The position numbers and the translations under genes were made by a program. Below are positions 34,511-44,258 of a stretch of DNA of 64,000 bases, piece after piece. This stretch comes from Rhyzopertha dominica (lineage: Eukaryota; Arthropoda; Insecta; Coleoptera; Bostrichidae). The stretch covers positions 15,776,245-15,840,244 of the forward strand of contig QCXZ01000086.1 of the NCBI GenBank assembly GCA_025024175.1, given 5' to 3'. A model generated the notes under the pieces. That model ran no database searches and was not told where the DNA came from. It was given only the letters and a program-made list of their open reading frames with translations. Each line of letters opens with the position of its first letter. The stretch's first letter is position 1.

Positions 34511-35005
34511 AAACACAAACACGAAAGCATGATATGCAAACTTGATTTTCCTATGATCACTTCCATAATCAACTGTGCCTTCTATACCGTCAAGCTGCTT
34601 GTTGTATTGCACAACGAGCTCTAACGATATTTAATCAAAAATTTAGGCGCGTTGGTCTTTAAGTGACGAAATACGTGTTTATTAAGTTTGTTCGCGGATC
34701 CAATTCTGAAGCAGTTTAGGTACTGCATGCGCAGTTCAAAAAGATGCATTCCCGGTAAAAAAAGTTCTAGATTTCTAGTAACAGTTCTGTGTTAGCGGAT
34801 TGCATTGGATGTGTTCATTATTTGTTCAGAATTAGTTATAGCAGTCCTAAAATTTTCTTTTCAATTAAAAATTCGATTAGCCGCACATGCGCAATATCAA
34901 CAAATCATCAGTTGTTTTGGCAATTTTTCGTGTCGTGAAAGCTAACCACTAGCTTTTGTCAAGTGAATTTTTGAGTTTTATTAATCAATTATTACTCAAT
35001 GCACT

Positions 35006-35341
35006 ATGTCGGACATGGATCAGTTATCGTCTAGCGATGAGGACATGGAAGAAATGTTAGAACTTGTGGAAGTTCGCAAAATATAGCCTATTTTGAAGAA
35101 GTGTTGCCACAATTTAGTGGAGAGCAATACATGCAGCATTTTCGATTAACGCGAGAAATGACGGAGGAGTTATCAAACCGATTTCCTGATTTCGAATATT
35201 TATTATAAAGGGCAGGAAGGAAATTCAGAAAGTTAGAGCACTTAAATACATAACTGTTTTTTTCTGGTTTTCTGCAAACGAGGTAACTTCATTTAGCTTC
35301 GTTTCTGATAGGTTTAATATAAGTAAAAGTACCTTATTTTA
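35006..35341 (+). pseudogene. Harbinger (HARBI1-like) transposase, N-terminal part
   Basis: An ATG at 35006 opens an acidic N-terminus (MSDMDQLSSSDEDMEEMLEL). After a shift near 35085 it continues YFEEVLPQFSGEQYMQHFRL, TREMTEELSNRFPDFEYL, an in-frame stop, then KYITVFFWFSANEVTSFSF and SDRFNISKSTL. The last part is the helix-turn-helix of HARBI1-like proteins (FGvSkStv). The coding region stops abruptly at about 35341, where Penelope-derived sequence starts, so the DDE domain is missing here. Confidence 0.75.
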
Positions 35342-35344
35342 AAT

Positions 35345-35520
35345 TATGCGGAGAGTCATATTTTTTTAGTAATCTATCTTCAGAGGTGATAAAATGTCAT
35401 TATAATTTCTCTAGAACTGACACATTGTTAAACAAAATATTGTGACCGGTTTCATGTCGATGTTCAGCTACTGCTGAGCGGGTGAAGAGACCTGGTTTAA
35501 TTCAGCGTTTATGTTCATCA
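35345..35520 (-). pseudogene. Penelope-like GIY-YIG C-terminal scrap
   Basis: Minus-strand translation gives FDEHKR, a stop, then GLFTRSAVAEHRHETGHNI, and after further stops ITSEDRLLKKYDSPHN. The spacing EH...KSAvAEH..etGH.I is the C-terminal half of the GIY-YIG domain in Penelope-like proteins. It differs clearly in sequence from the 29-34 kb copies, so it is another family. It interrupts the Harbinger transposase. Confidence 0.68.
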
Positions 35521-35548
35521 AATCTACCTTGGGATTTGGTTCAGTTCG

Positions 35549-35622
35549 GACGTGTTTCTCGCGTTAGGTTTGCACCATATGCCTGTCCTGATGATGCCTC
35601 TTACAAGTGCGGGCGAAACGTC
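35549..35622 (+). ncRNA. Hammerhead-ribozyme-like motif
   Basis: The plus strand contains CTGATGA (35588-35594), a GCC...GGGC stem II, GAAA (35615-35618) and CGTC. Upstream GACGT (35549-35553) can pair with ACGTC as stem III, giving a type I layout with stem I between. The residue at the cleavage position would be G (35554), and hammerheads need A, C or U there, so this copy is probably inactive. It lies next to a Penelope GIY-YIG scrap but on the opposite strand. Confidence 0.6.
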
Positions 35623-36024
35623 AACTTTATTCCGAAATCAGACGCGGTCTAACCCAAAAGACTAAGATTTCAAAAGTTGAAAACTATTTAAAATATCGTG
35701 TACATAGGCACATTTATTTAAAAATAAAGCTTAATATATTTTTAAAATCAAAATAAAAGGTATTCTGAAAGTAACGTTCTTTAGAGAATAAAAGGTCTAT
35801 AAAAATATTTATTTGAAAAAAACACAACATAACATAAATTAATATTCTACAGACTAAAATAAATAGGTTATCTCAAATAATATCTAGAAGAGATCAACTG
35901 GAGGAGTGTAACAATTTTTTTCAGAAAAGTTTCAAGTAAAACATTGTTTTTCTAACGAATCATTTTTTATTATTTTTCAGCAAGCTTTTTTCAATTTCCT
36001 TTCGTTTTTTTGTAATATTCCTTT

Positions 36025-36729
36025 CTATCGCTTCTGATCTATCTCTCTATGCATATTAAATTGAAGATGTTTATTTTCAATTAAATTTTTTTGAATGGCC
36101 TTCTGTTTTACTTTTGCAGTTTGAACAATTTCAATTGCTTGCTCGTTTTTAGTTGGTTTAGCATCTATGTTTTCCAATTCTGCTGTCTTTTTTATGTCTT
36201 TTGCTGGTTCCTTTGGAGTATTTATTGTTTCTGATGACAAACGTAAAACAGGATGAATGTTCTTTTTTGTCCTAATATACTGTTCATGATATCAGAATAT
36301 TCAGAGTTGTCTCCCCCTGCCAGTTTGTTTCGAATTTATAATTCCTTTCAAGCACTATCCATCTGTTTTCGCAATGAGTCTCTGACAGCTTTGTTTTGCT
36401 AATGTGTTTAATTTCTTTTGCGATTTCTTCGAACATTTTCTTAATTTTTTTTATAGCCAATGAACCCACATTGTCCTGGAATTTTTTATAGAAATCGAGG
36501 GAATTTGGTGAGTTCATTTGTGAATCTCGTCTTGTTCTACACTATTTGGAAACACCAAAATCTCGGCTAACACTTCTTTTACCACCCTTCTATTTACCTC
36601 CTTGGACCGCTCATTTTTGTTTTGCGAAAAAGCTAGATTATGAGGAGACACAAATCGCAAGCCACAGGGTATTTTAACCGTTTTCGGTAAATAGAAATCC
36701 AGAACTGGTAAATAACTACGCATGTGCAA
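36025..36729 (-). pseudogene. Harbinger Myb/SANT-like partner protein, broken
   Basis: Two minus-strand frames (36729-36514, 36517-36284) and a Lys/Glu-rich tail (36240-36025) form one gene. KMFEEIAKEIKHI...THCENRWIVLERNYK resembles the trihelix/Myb-like DNA-binding domain of Harbinger accessory proteins (CenrWkvLernYK). The tail EPAKDIKKTAEL...KQKAIQKNLIENKH is coiled-coil-like. In Harbinger elements this protein helps nuclear import and DNA binding of the transposase. Frame breaks occur near 36516 and 36280. Confidence 0.62.
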
Positions 36730-37255
36730 TTAAGCAGTCCTGAACTCGATCAGAATTAGTTCAGAATCGGTCCGTAAAGTGGTCCCCGAACACAACCAAT
36801 TCCACAACAAAATGGAATACGGTTCAGTAATACTGTTAATGTCCTTCTTTTAGGCAAGTTGAATTTTCTTGGTAAAAATCGATGAGCTTTACCACTCTGT
36901 TCTGCTTCACGCCAAGGCAAAAGTTTTGTCATTTGTGACAAAATAAATTGTGTTGTAGGTTCATTAACATTTTTAAGAGCACTCGGAATAATATAACAAG
37001 TAATGTTTGTTCCATGTTATATTGTTTTTAGATTAGTAGAGGCACACGTAAGCATTACATTCTTTATCTTAAAACAACGTTGATAAATTTATTGTATATT
37101 AAACAGCTCCAAGTTTATCCACTTTATTAAATAATCGCGCTTTCTTCTTTTAGCAGAATTTGATGTACCGATTGTGTATTAGAGTGGATATAATTATGTT
37201 TTCTTTTTATATATTAAAATAAAAATAAATTCAACTTTTTCTTACATCGTTTATT

Positions 37256-37625
37256 TTAGTCTAAATTTACAAAATGATTAGTGATCAAACGCCTCTGAAT
37301 TAGGCGTGCTTCAGCCAATTGCGGATTGACTCGCCTGCCAACTTCTTTAATTTGATTATTACCATGAGCGATAAACAAGCCAAAATCCAAGTTATCGTCT
37401 TCTTGAGGTTTGGGAACAGGTACGTTATTTTCTATGCAGATATTGTGTAATGCAATACACGATCTTTCCATCAAAATACGTACATTTGAATTATTCCAAT
37501 TGAAAGCATCATTTGAGCTGCCTGGGTACAAGGCGTTAACATTTATGATTCCAATGCTTGCGTCACAGGTCTACAATCACACGTAGATTAGGTACAAGAC
37601 TGGAAAAAATGTGTACAATGTTTTA
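37256..37625 (-). pseudogene. HARBI1-like transposase C-terminal fragment, internally deleted
   Basis: The minus strand gives DASIGIINVNALYPGSSNDAF, which matches the region of the second catalytic Asp in HARBI1-type DDE transposases, then jumps to MERSCIALHNICI, the C-terminal helix (C.aLHNiC). The part between, including the remaining acidic residue, is deleted in frame. It runs opposite to the Harbinger transposase at 35.0 kb, so it is either a second copy or a rearranged piece. Confidence 0.72.
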
Positions 37626-38334
37626 CTGTTGAGTGAAGAAATAAGAGTACCGACGCTGTCATTCGTTACGGCTTGTGGAGTGCTGCCCCCATCGCCAATT
37701 GCCGGACACTAACCCTGCGGNCGGNATAAAAGTTGACTTTCCCAAAGTTTTCAAATTGTAACTGTTTCCCCATATTCCCCTTTCTTCCCCAATAAGTCAA
37801 GATTCCATCCGGTTTAATGCAATGTTGCCTTATTTTGTTCTAACGGTACATCTCCCGGTGTCATGCTAAATGTGCTGTTCTGTTCTCATTTTATTTATAA
37901 TCTGTTCTCGTTACCCATCTACGAGTATGTATTAAGTATTAACAGTTGGGCGCATGACAATAGTCCTATTATTCAAAGCAAAGGTAATAATGAATGTCGC
38001 TAATTTCGAAATACTAAAATTGACATCGGTACTGTAGCGAACATAGAACTCTTTTCATTTACTGTTAAATATATGATATTTGAAAACACCGTGCTGATAT
38101 TTTAATTTTTATCTGATTTTGAAACTAATCTACTATACCGCATTCCTGTGCCAACATTGTGTTAATATTATCGCAAGTTTTTACTGAAAACTAAAAAATC
38201 GCAATAAATTTTCCGTTGTCAATTGCAAGAATATTTTAACTCAAGAAAAAATAAAGGCAAATCTACTGTTTTTTTGTTGTGTTCTACTATTAAAGAAAAT
38301 ATTCATCTGGCACCACTGGTCTCATGTGCTATGT
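37626..38334. other. No recognisable gene
   Basis: This stretch holds short frames only and two Ns at about 37.72 kb. It lies downstream of the Gypsy 3' LTR and probably represents host or older repeat DNA. Confidence 0.35.
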
Positions 38335-38580
38335 TGCGAGGTAACGAGTCACCACGAAAAATAGCGTTTTTAAAAACTATTTTTATTTATCAGCTACATT
38401 ATCGGAACAATTTTATAATGCATGTTTACTAATGTAACTACAAGCCTAATCTAATCTATCCTAAGCTCGACGGCATAACGTAGGTTCTGCAACGTCTGCA
38501 TAATCCCACGGTCGGGTTAGTGACGTGATCCGACGGTCGCTGTTGCAAGCTAAGGTGACTGTACTGGTGACAATGTAACT
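38335..38580 (-). repeat. Probable 3' LTR of errantivirus-like Gypsy element (far end uncertain)
   Basis: Read on the minus strand, a purine tract AGGAGGGAGG (38590-38581) is followed at 38580 by AGTTACATTGTCACC. Errantivirus LTRs commonly begin AGTTA directly after the polypurine tract. About 190 bp further in is GATAAATAAAAATAG, a likely polyadenylation signal. The inner edge near 38335 is a guess from sequence character. No second LTR copy is in the window, so the identity of the repeat cannot be checked here. Confidence 0.5.
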
Positions 38581-38589
38581 CCTCCCTCC

Positions 38590-40300
38590 TTAAGTTTGAA
38601 CAATGAGGGATGAATTGCTCAAATTACAATTTCGGTGCCTGGATCCTTGGATTGGTCCTCGGTCTTCTTTGCTTTGGATAAAGTCGACACTTTTTGTATA
38701 ACATATAACATACTTTGAAAAGCAAATACATATTATTATAAAAATTATAATGTAGATAATGAGTGTCCAAATGCCGACTTTGTCCGTGTAGATTTTGTCA
38801 CTTGAAATTTCGTTTAGCTTGTCATGTTGATCACTCAAAGCACTTTGAATGTTGTTTAAGTTGCCAAAGTCTATGGAGTCTAATTTTATTACACTTGTTT
38901 TAGTATTACCAGATTTAAAGTTCACTTCTAAATTTGGTAGTTCAATCACTTTAATTTTAGATTTTGTGTTCCTATAGTTATTGATTTTAAAGTGTCCGAT
39001 GATGATTTCACAATTAGAGTCTATTTGTACCACATATGTTCCTTTTAGGAGAATATTTTCGACTTCGCCGTTGCATCGTTGTCTTGCGACCGTTTCTTAT
39101 GGTGCTATTATGACGTAATTATTGTCTTCAAGTTTTTGGATTTGTAATTTTGAGATTCGGGCATTGACGACATGACACTGGGTTTCGTTAATCTCGGAAA
39201 ACTTCAGCAGTTGAATTTCGCAAGCTTGTATAGGTTCTATTCGCATCGTCTTGTTAACTTTGCAAATATAATTTTGACGTTCGACCTCTTGGCAGTTACT
39301 GTCCATGAAAACGTAATTTTGCTCGTTGAGGATAAGGTAGGGGCTTTTAGGTATAATTAATCTAAAGTTTTCACGATCTGGCACAGGTAAAGCATACAAA
39401 TGATAATAATTATACTGATTAATTTCAACTAAAGGAATTTCGATAATGAAAATAATTTGGTTACTTTTACTAAAGCATTTTATATTAAGAGTTTTCTCGA
39501 ATAACAAAACGTTTTCGAGTATTGGTTGAAATGATAATTTAACTTCAATAATTTGGCTGCTGATATTCTTTAATTCTTCTAGTAAATCACTAGGTTCGAT
39601 GATTGAATTGTGCAACACATTTAATTTAGCGAATGAAATAGCTGTTTCGATTGGTTCCAGTACGTCAAATATTAATTGATATGCAAATCAATTTGAGTTA
39701 GAAGAGTATGAATTAAGAAATAGTTCTGACTATCTAATTTCGTTAATCCAACCGTTTTAATGGTTTGTTCTACTTGTAATAACCGGGATTCCAGTACTAC
39801 TTGATTGTGCTCCAAAGTTTTTGTAACATTTACGAATTTTTTTTATGGAATTGTCTAATAATGAAGTTTGAGTATTGACTATTGCTTTCATTTTCATCTG
39901 GTTATTCGTGAGATAACCGATTGCTTCATCGTAGTGCCTTAAGTCCTCGTGATCTAAGTTTCCAGTTATGACTTTGATAATAGAACCTAGTCCATTTATT
40001 AATCCTCTTTTATATCTACGACTTAAAGGGTTTATTTGGGCCAATTGATTAGAAATTTTAGTTTGAATTGTGGCAATTAAATTGTATGAATATTCACGTT
40101 TGTAGTGTTCTGAACTTTCTATTGTCGATTTTAAACGTTCATACTGTCCATTAAGAATGTTAAATTCGTTTATAATGCCATTGAGGTTAAATATTTGAAC
40201 AAACGTCTATTCGTTAATTGCATTTTGGGCTGAACCTAATTTTACAGGTAGTATGCCAGGATTGTCGGTTAATTTGATTGTAGCAGGATCCACCATGCTT
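38590..40300 (-). pseudogene. env: errantivirus-like envelope gene, decayed
   Basis: Errantiviral Env is related to baculovirus F fusion proteins and sits in the membrane. Visible on the minus strand: an N-terminal domain with a stop near 40206; at about 40015-39970 a basic furin-like cleavage site followed by a Gly-rich hydrophobic stretch, the fusion-peptide position; a long ectodomain in the frame 39618-39097; and near 38770-38690 an Ile-rich transmembrane segment, followed by a short cytoplasmic tail. Frame breaks lie between 39757 and 39618 and between 39097 and 39033. Order and position after integrase match the third ORF of Gypsy-type errantiviruses. It is an old, inactive copy. Confidence 0.8.
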
Positions 40301-40301
40301 G

Positions 40302-41107
40302 TTACCCAGAGGGCAAGTCTGAAACAATAGAGACTGGTTTCAGTTCCTTCATGTGAACGATTTTTGACTTTTTTGGTTTGCCTTTGATTTCAACTTTATT
40401 GTTTTCTAAAAATTTTAGAATGGTAAATGGACCAGCGAATTTGTTTTCTTTCTTATTCCGTTGGTCTGTTTTCCTGTACACTACTTGACCTAATTTGAAT
40501 TGAAATTTATCTGGACCTAAATAATTTCTGTTTTCTGTTATCTTTTCATTTTTTGACTTTAAATTTTGTTGAATTGCTGAATATAAATTTGATAACTTCG
40601 ATCTGTGATTATTTACGTATTCGTTGTAAAAATTTTCGTCTACCAAATTGGTGGGGTCTCTAGTGTTCGTGTGACCTAGCGTCAGTTCCAAAGGTGTGAA
40701 TTTTGTGGACGAATGAATAGAATTGTTGTATGCAATTATTGCATATTTTATTAATGATAGTACGTTTTCACCTTGTCTTGTCTGTCGCAAAATTCTTAAA
40801 TGTTCTATGAGAGTCGAATGCAATCTTTCTATCAAAGCGTTAGATTCATGATGTTGGGGGGTCGTGAAGTGGACATTAATTTTGTGAGATTTTAACAATT
40901 CCTTAATAGTGTCGTTTTTAAATTGCGTACCGCTATCAAAGACTATTTTGGTTGGAGTGCCGTAGTATGAAAAATACGTAATTAGAGCGTCTGAAATTTC
41001 GATCGCATTTTTACTTGTAATTGGTATTGCTTGTCCCAATTTTGAAAAAGCGTCGATAATTGCTAGAAAATTTTGATTATCAAATCTGAATATGTCCGCG
41101 TGCAGTA
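40302..41107 (-). pseudogene. Gypsy integrase, N-terminally truncated
   Basis: The minus strand encodes most of a DDE integrase core and C-terminal domain. After ADIFRFDNQNFLAIIDAFSK (first catalytic Asp region) the 245-codon frame from 41039 shows FDSGTQF (second Asp), the ESNALIERLHSTL segment (catalytic Glu) and the C-terminal GPFTILKF and HMKELKPV motifs. The zinc-binding HHCC domain and the RNase H before it are missing. At about 41107 the sequence changes to P-transposon DNA. Env follows directly with the usual close spacing. Confidence 0.85.
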
Positions 41108-41309
41108 GTTCAAAATAATAGAAACAACAACAAAACTGAAAAATAAAGTATATTTCTACTAAAACTTACCTTCACCAGTTGTTGCTTCCAACTCATCTCG
41201 CACCATTTGTAACATTCTTCTGCTTCTGGAATAGATAGTTGTATATTTTGCACACAAGAACAAATCACTGAAATCACTCACACGTGGTACTGTGGTAGCC
41301 AAGTAANGT

Positions 41310-41612
41310 GAGGTTATGTGTAAGGAGTTATGTCCAGTAACACAAGTATNTAAAGGGAGTTAAGTCCACTTAACTCCTTGTACCCCTACTTGTAGATAAT
41401 TATGCTGCGTGCATAAAGAGCTAAGGTGACTTGTCTCAGTTTACCCGAAATACTTAACCTTTCTTTTGACATAACTCACTAGAACATTTTTAATACCATC
41501 CAATAGAATACATACTGACTTATCTCCTTTTGCACATAACAGTATAAAGTATTTTACATTCCAAATATGACTTAACCCCGTAACTGAAATTTTTTGACTT
41601 AACACCTTTTTC
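41310..41612. repeat. Cluster of about eight ACTTAACTCC-like motifs in both orientations
   Basis: Variants of GACTTAACTCCTT occur at 41308-41320, 41321-41335, 41353-41367, 41368-41379 (the last two form a perfect inverted pair), 41452-41460, 41468-41480, 41516-41528, 41569-41580 and 41596-41612. They lie just beyond the 3' end of the P-type transposase gene, where subterminal transposase-binding repeats would be expected. Two Ns lie at 41307 and 41350. Confidence 0.6.
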
Positions 41613-41851
41613 ACCCCCAGTAGCGATATGTACATCCTGAGAAGGAGCTTTCAACAAGGTGCCACCTGTTATATTAAAATTTTTATGCAGCAATAATAAC
41701 TCTTTGTATTTGATAAATCTCCGTGACCTAGCAATGACAATTCATACTGTTGGTATGAAAACCTTTTTAGCGTCCTGTACACTAAATATCCTCTAAAATA
41801 ATAGTTTGAGCAGTCTTCAAGAGAGCTTTCTTGGGAACTGCTATCAGTGTC

Positions 41852-43155
41852 TTAGGATGAAAATGATTCAAGGTCAGATTCTTTGTCAGATTCGGTTATG
41901 TAAGCAAAATCTGGAACGTTATCTTGCATAAAAATAGTATGATCTTCATCTGGTTCACATTTCGATGAGTCGGGAGGCTTCATGAAATTTACGACGGCAT
42001 TTGTATTAAATGCAGCACAAAAGGTACGAACTGTAGGGTTTTTACTGTATCCTCCCCTCTGACGGATGAATGAGAAAAAGTTTTCAAGTAAATCTTGGTT
42101 CAATCTGCCTGTTAGCAAATAAGGAAGTCCCCTATTTTTACAATAAATACGTATTTGCATGACAGCATTTATTGTTAACAGCATTCCGTCAAAACATGGA
42201 GGTCTTGTTACTTTTCCTTCATGGTCAATTTTTAGTACAGTTTCCATTATTTCCTGTCGTTTCTGTAGAACTGACAGCACATATTCATTTTTATCTAACA
42301 ATGCAGCATTGTAGGTTTTATTTTGCTGTTTAGTGCATCAAATAGGTTATTGATGTCTTCCAAAAAATCAGCAGTGCTTGCAGATTTCGAATCCGTGAAT
42401 TGGTCCGTACCTAACGTAGCTGCTACACTGTGACTTAGGACTTGTACAGCTAAACGCACACTAAATTTATGAAAGGCATTTGGGTTTAAGTGCTTATCAG
42501 TAATTTTTATTAAAGCCCTTCCAGATATCCTTTTTAATCTAATTCACAAATCTGTCTGATGACACTGAATGAAACTATGTTATTATGAATGACAAAATCG
42601 CCTGTGAGCATATTATTTTTTATGCTCTTCATTAAATGCGGTACATCAAATATGGCATAATATTTTTTTCCACTGAAATAAAGAAAATGTTGTGAACTAC
42701 TTATGTTTAATATTTTAAATAATTTTTGGTTTGAAGTTGACTGATCAGAAACAATACCAATATGATAAAGGTGAGTTTCCTCCAAATAACTTAAATTAGT
42801 GCAGATATCATTCAGATTCTCTGCTTTCACTGAGCTACCCGAAATGTAATAACTGAAATTAACTTTCCAATCTGAATAGATTCTTCTTGCCTGCAATACT
42901 AGAGCTTGTTTTGCAGGTTTGGCCTGACGCCCAAACTCCCCAAGATCTTCACAACCTTCAATTATGCCTCTTTTTCGGGAAAATTCAAGTGCAGCTTTAA
43001 TTGCCATTTCATCAAAGAGGATTACACAAAGTTTTTCTCTTGCAGTCATAGTACTAGCTTAATTAATTTTTTGAAGAACGTTTTGTTACATCCTAGCTGA
43101 TTTTTAAAATCTCTAACCATTCTTTAATTGTAGTAACTGATGGTAAAGTAACCAA
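41852..43155 (-). pseudogene. P-element superfamily transposase, N-terminally truncated
   Basis: From the right: TLPSVTTIKEWLE (43150-43110), then the 171-codon frame 43049-42534 with CVILFDEMAIKAAL (first catalytic Asp), EGCEDLGEFGR, IGIVSDQSTSN (second Asp region) and FDVPHLMKSIKNNM. The C-terminal frame 42301-41852 has TGRLNQDLLENFFSFIRQRG, the conserved acidic motif, and ends in an acidic Ser-rich tail. The piece between (42534-42301) is shifted. The THAP finger is missing. It belongs to a different P family from 27.2-28.8 kb, since the shared motifs differ at many positions. It interrupts the Gypsy pol gene. Confidence 0.85.
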
Positions 43156-44258
43156 TGTTTCATTGACTTAATACAGCTCCTATTGCAACTTTTGATGCAT
43201 CTGAAGTTAATATGAAAAGGTTTTTCAAAATCTGGATATTGAAGAATGGGATCGTTTGTATGTATGTTTTACATAGTTCGAAAGATTGTTTAAATTCTGT
43301 TGCATGCTCTATTTTTTCACCTTTTCGTAGACATTGCGTTAACGGTTTGGTTAATTTAGCAAAGTTTTTAATGAATCTCTGGTAATAGCCTAATAATCCC
43401 AAAAATGATTTAATTTCTTTAGCAGTTTTGGGTATTGGAATTTTTTTATAGGGTCTATTTTCATTGGATTTGGTTTTATACCTGCAGGCGTTATAATATG
43501 TCCTAAAAATTTCAGTTCTTTTTTTAAGCATTCTGATTTATCGAGTTGAACCTTTAGTTTTGATTCACGGAGTCTTTGAAATATAAAGATTGCTAATGTG
43601 TTCTTGGAGAGAGGTTGAGAATATGATTATATCATCCATATATACCAGACAAATTGTGCCTTGTAGACCTTTTAAGACGCTGTCCAAATACTCTGAAATG
43701 TAGCTGGAGCATTTATAATCGAAATGGCACTCTCACGCATTTATAATGGCCGTTTTCTACAATAAATGCAGTTTTCTGTATAGATTCAGGGTCCATTTCG
43801 ATTTGGTGAAATCCTGAAGCTAAATCAAGGGTCGTGAAGTACTGACATCTACCTAACTTGTCTAAGATATCGGTAATGTTCGGAAGTGGGTATTTATCAT
43901 GTGTTGTTGTTTCGTTAATTTTTCTGAAATCTACAACTATACGACGCCATTTTTGTTTACCGCTTGCATCAAATTTTTTCGGAACTGTCCAAATTAGTAA
44001 ACTCCATGGACTTTGTGAAGGTCTAATTATGCCATCTTCTAACATTTTGTTAATTTGTTTGTCTACCTCGGCTTTATGAATAAAAGAGTATCTATAAGAT
44101 CGCGTGTGTACAGGAATTTCATTCTTAGTTTTGATCTCATGTTTAACTTTATTGGTAAATGTAAGTTTCTCATTTTCTTTGTGAAATATATCTGAATACG
44201 GTTTACAAATAGAAATTATAGCTTTCCTTTCCTCTGGATTTAAATGATCTATTTATTT
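43156..44258 (-). pseudogene. pol: Gypsy (errantivirus-like) reverse transcriptase and start of RNase H
   Basis: The minus strand starts with LNPEERKAIISICKPYSDIF, then LEDGIIRPSQSPW, the RT palm motif A (TTLDLASGFHQI) in the 110-codon frame 44045-43713, and, after a shift near 43700, VYMDDIIIFS at about 43655-43625 with both catalytic Asp present. IPIPKTAKEIKSFLGLLGYYQ follows, and LTSDASKVAIGAVLSQ at 43205-43160 is the first RNase H motif. At 43156 it meets P-transposase DNA; the rest of RNase H and the integrase N-terminus are lost. On the right, at about 44258, it joins hAT sequence with no LTR, gag or protease between. Confidence 0.85.

Larger units (their letters stand above)
34690..36780. 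mobile_element. PIF/Harbinger element remnant with a nested Penelope scrap
   Basis: Candidate ends: CGGATCCAATTCTGAAGCAG (about 34696) and, read inward from the right, CGGACCGATTCTGAACTAAT (about 36773), both followed some 20-50 bp later by GCATGCGCAGTT/GCACATGCGTAGTT. Between them lie a transposase start on the plus strand and a Myb/SANT-like partner gene on the minus strand, the usual two-gene layout of Harbinger transposons. The match of the ends is imperfect and no 3-bp duplication was fixed. Confidence 0.55.
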
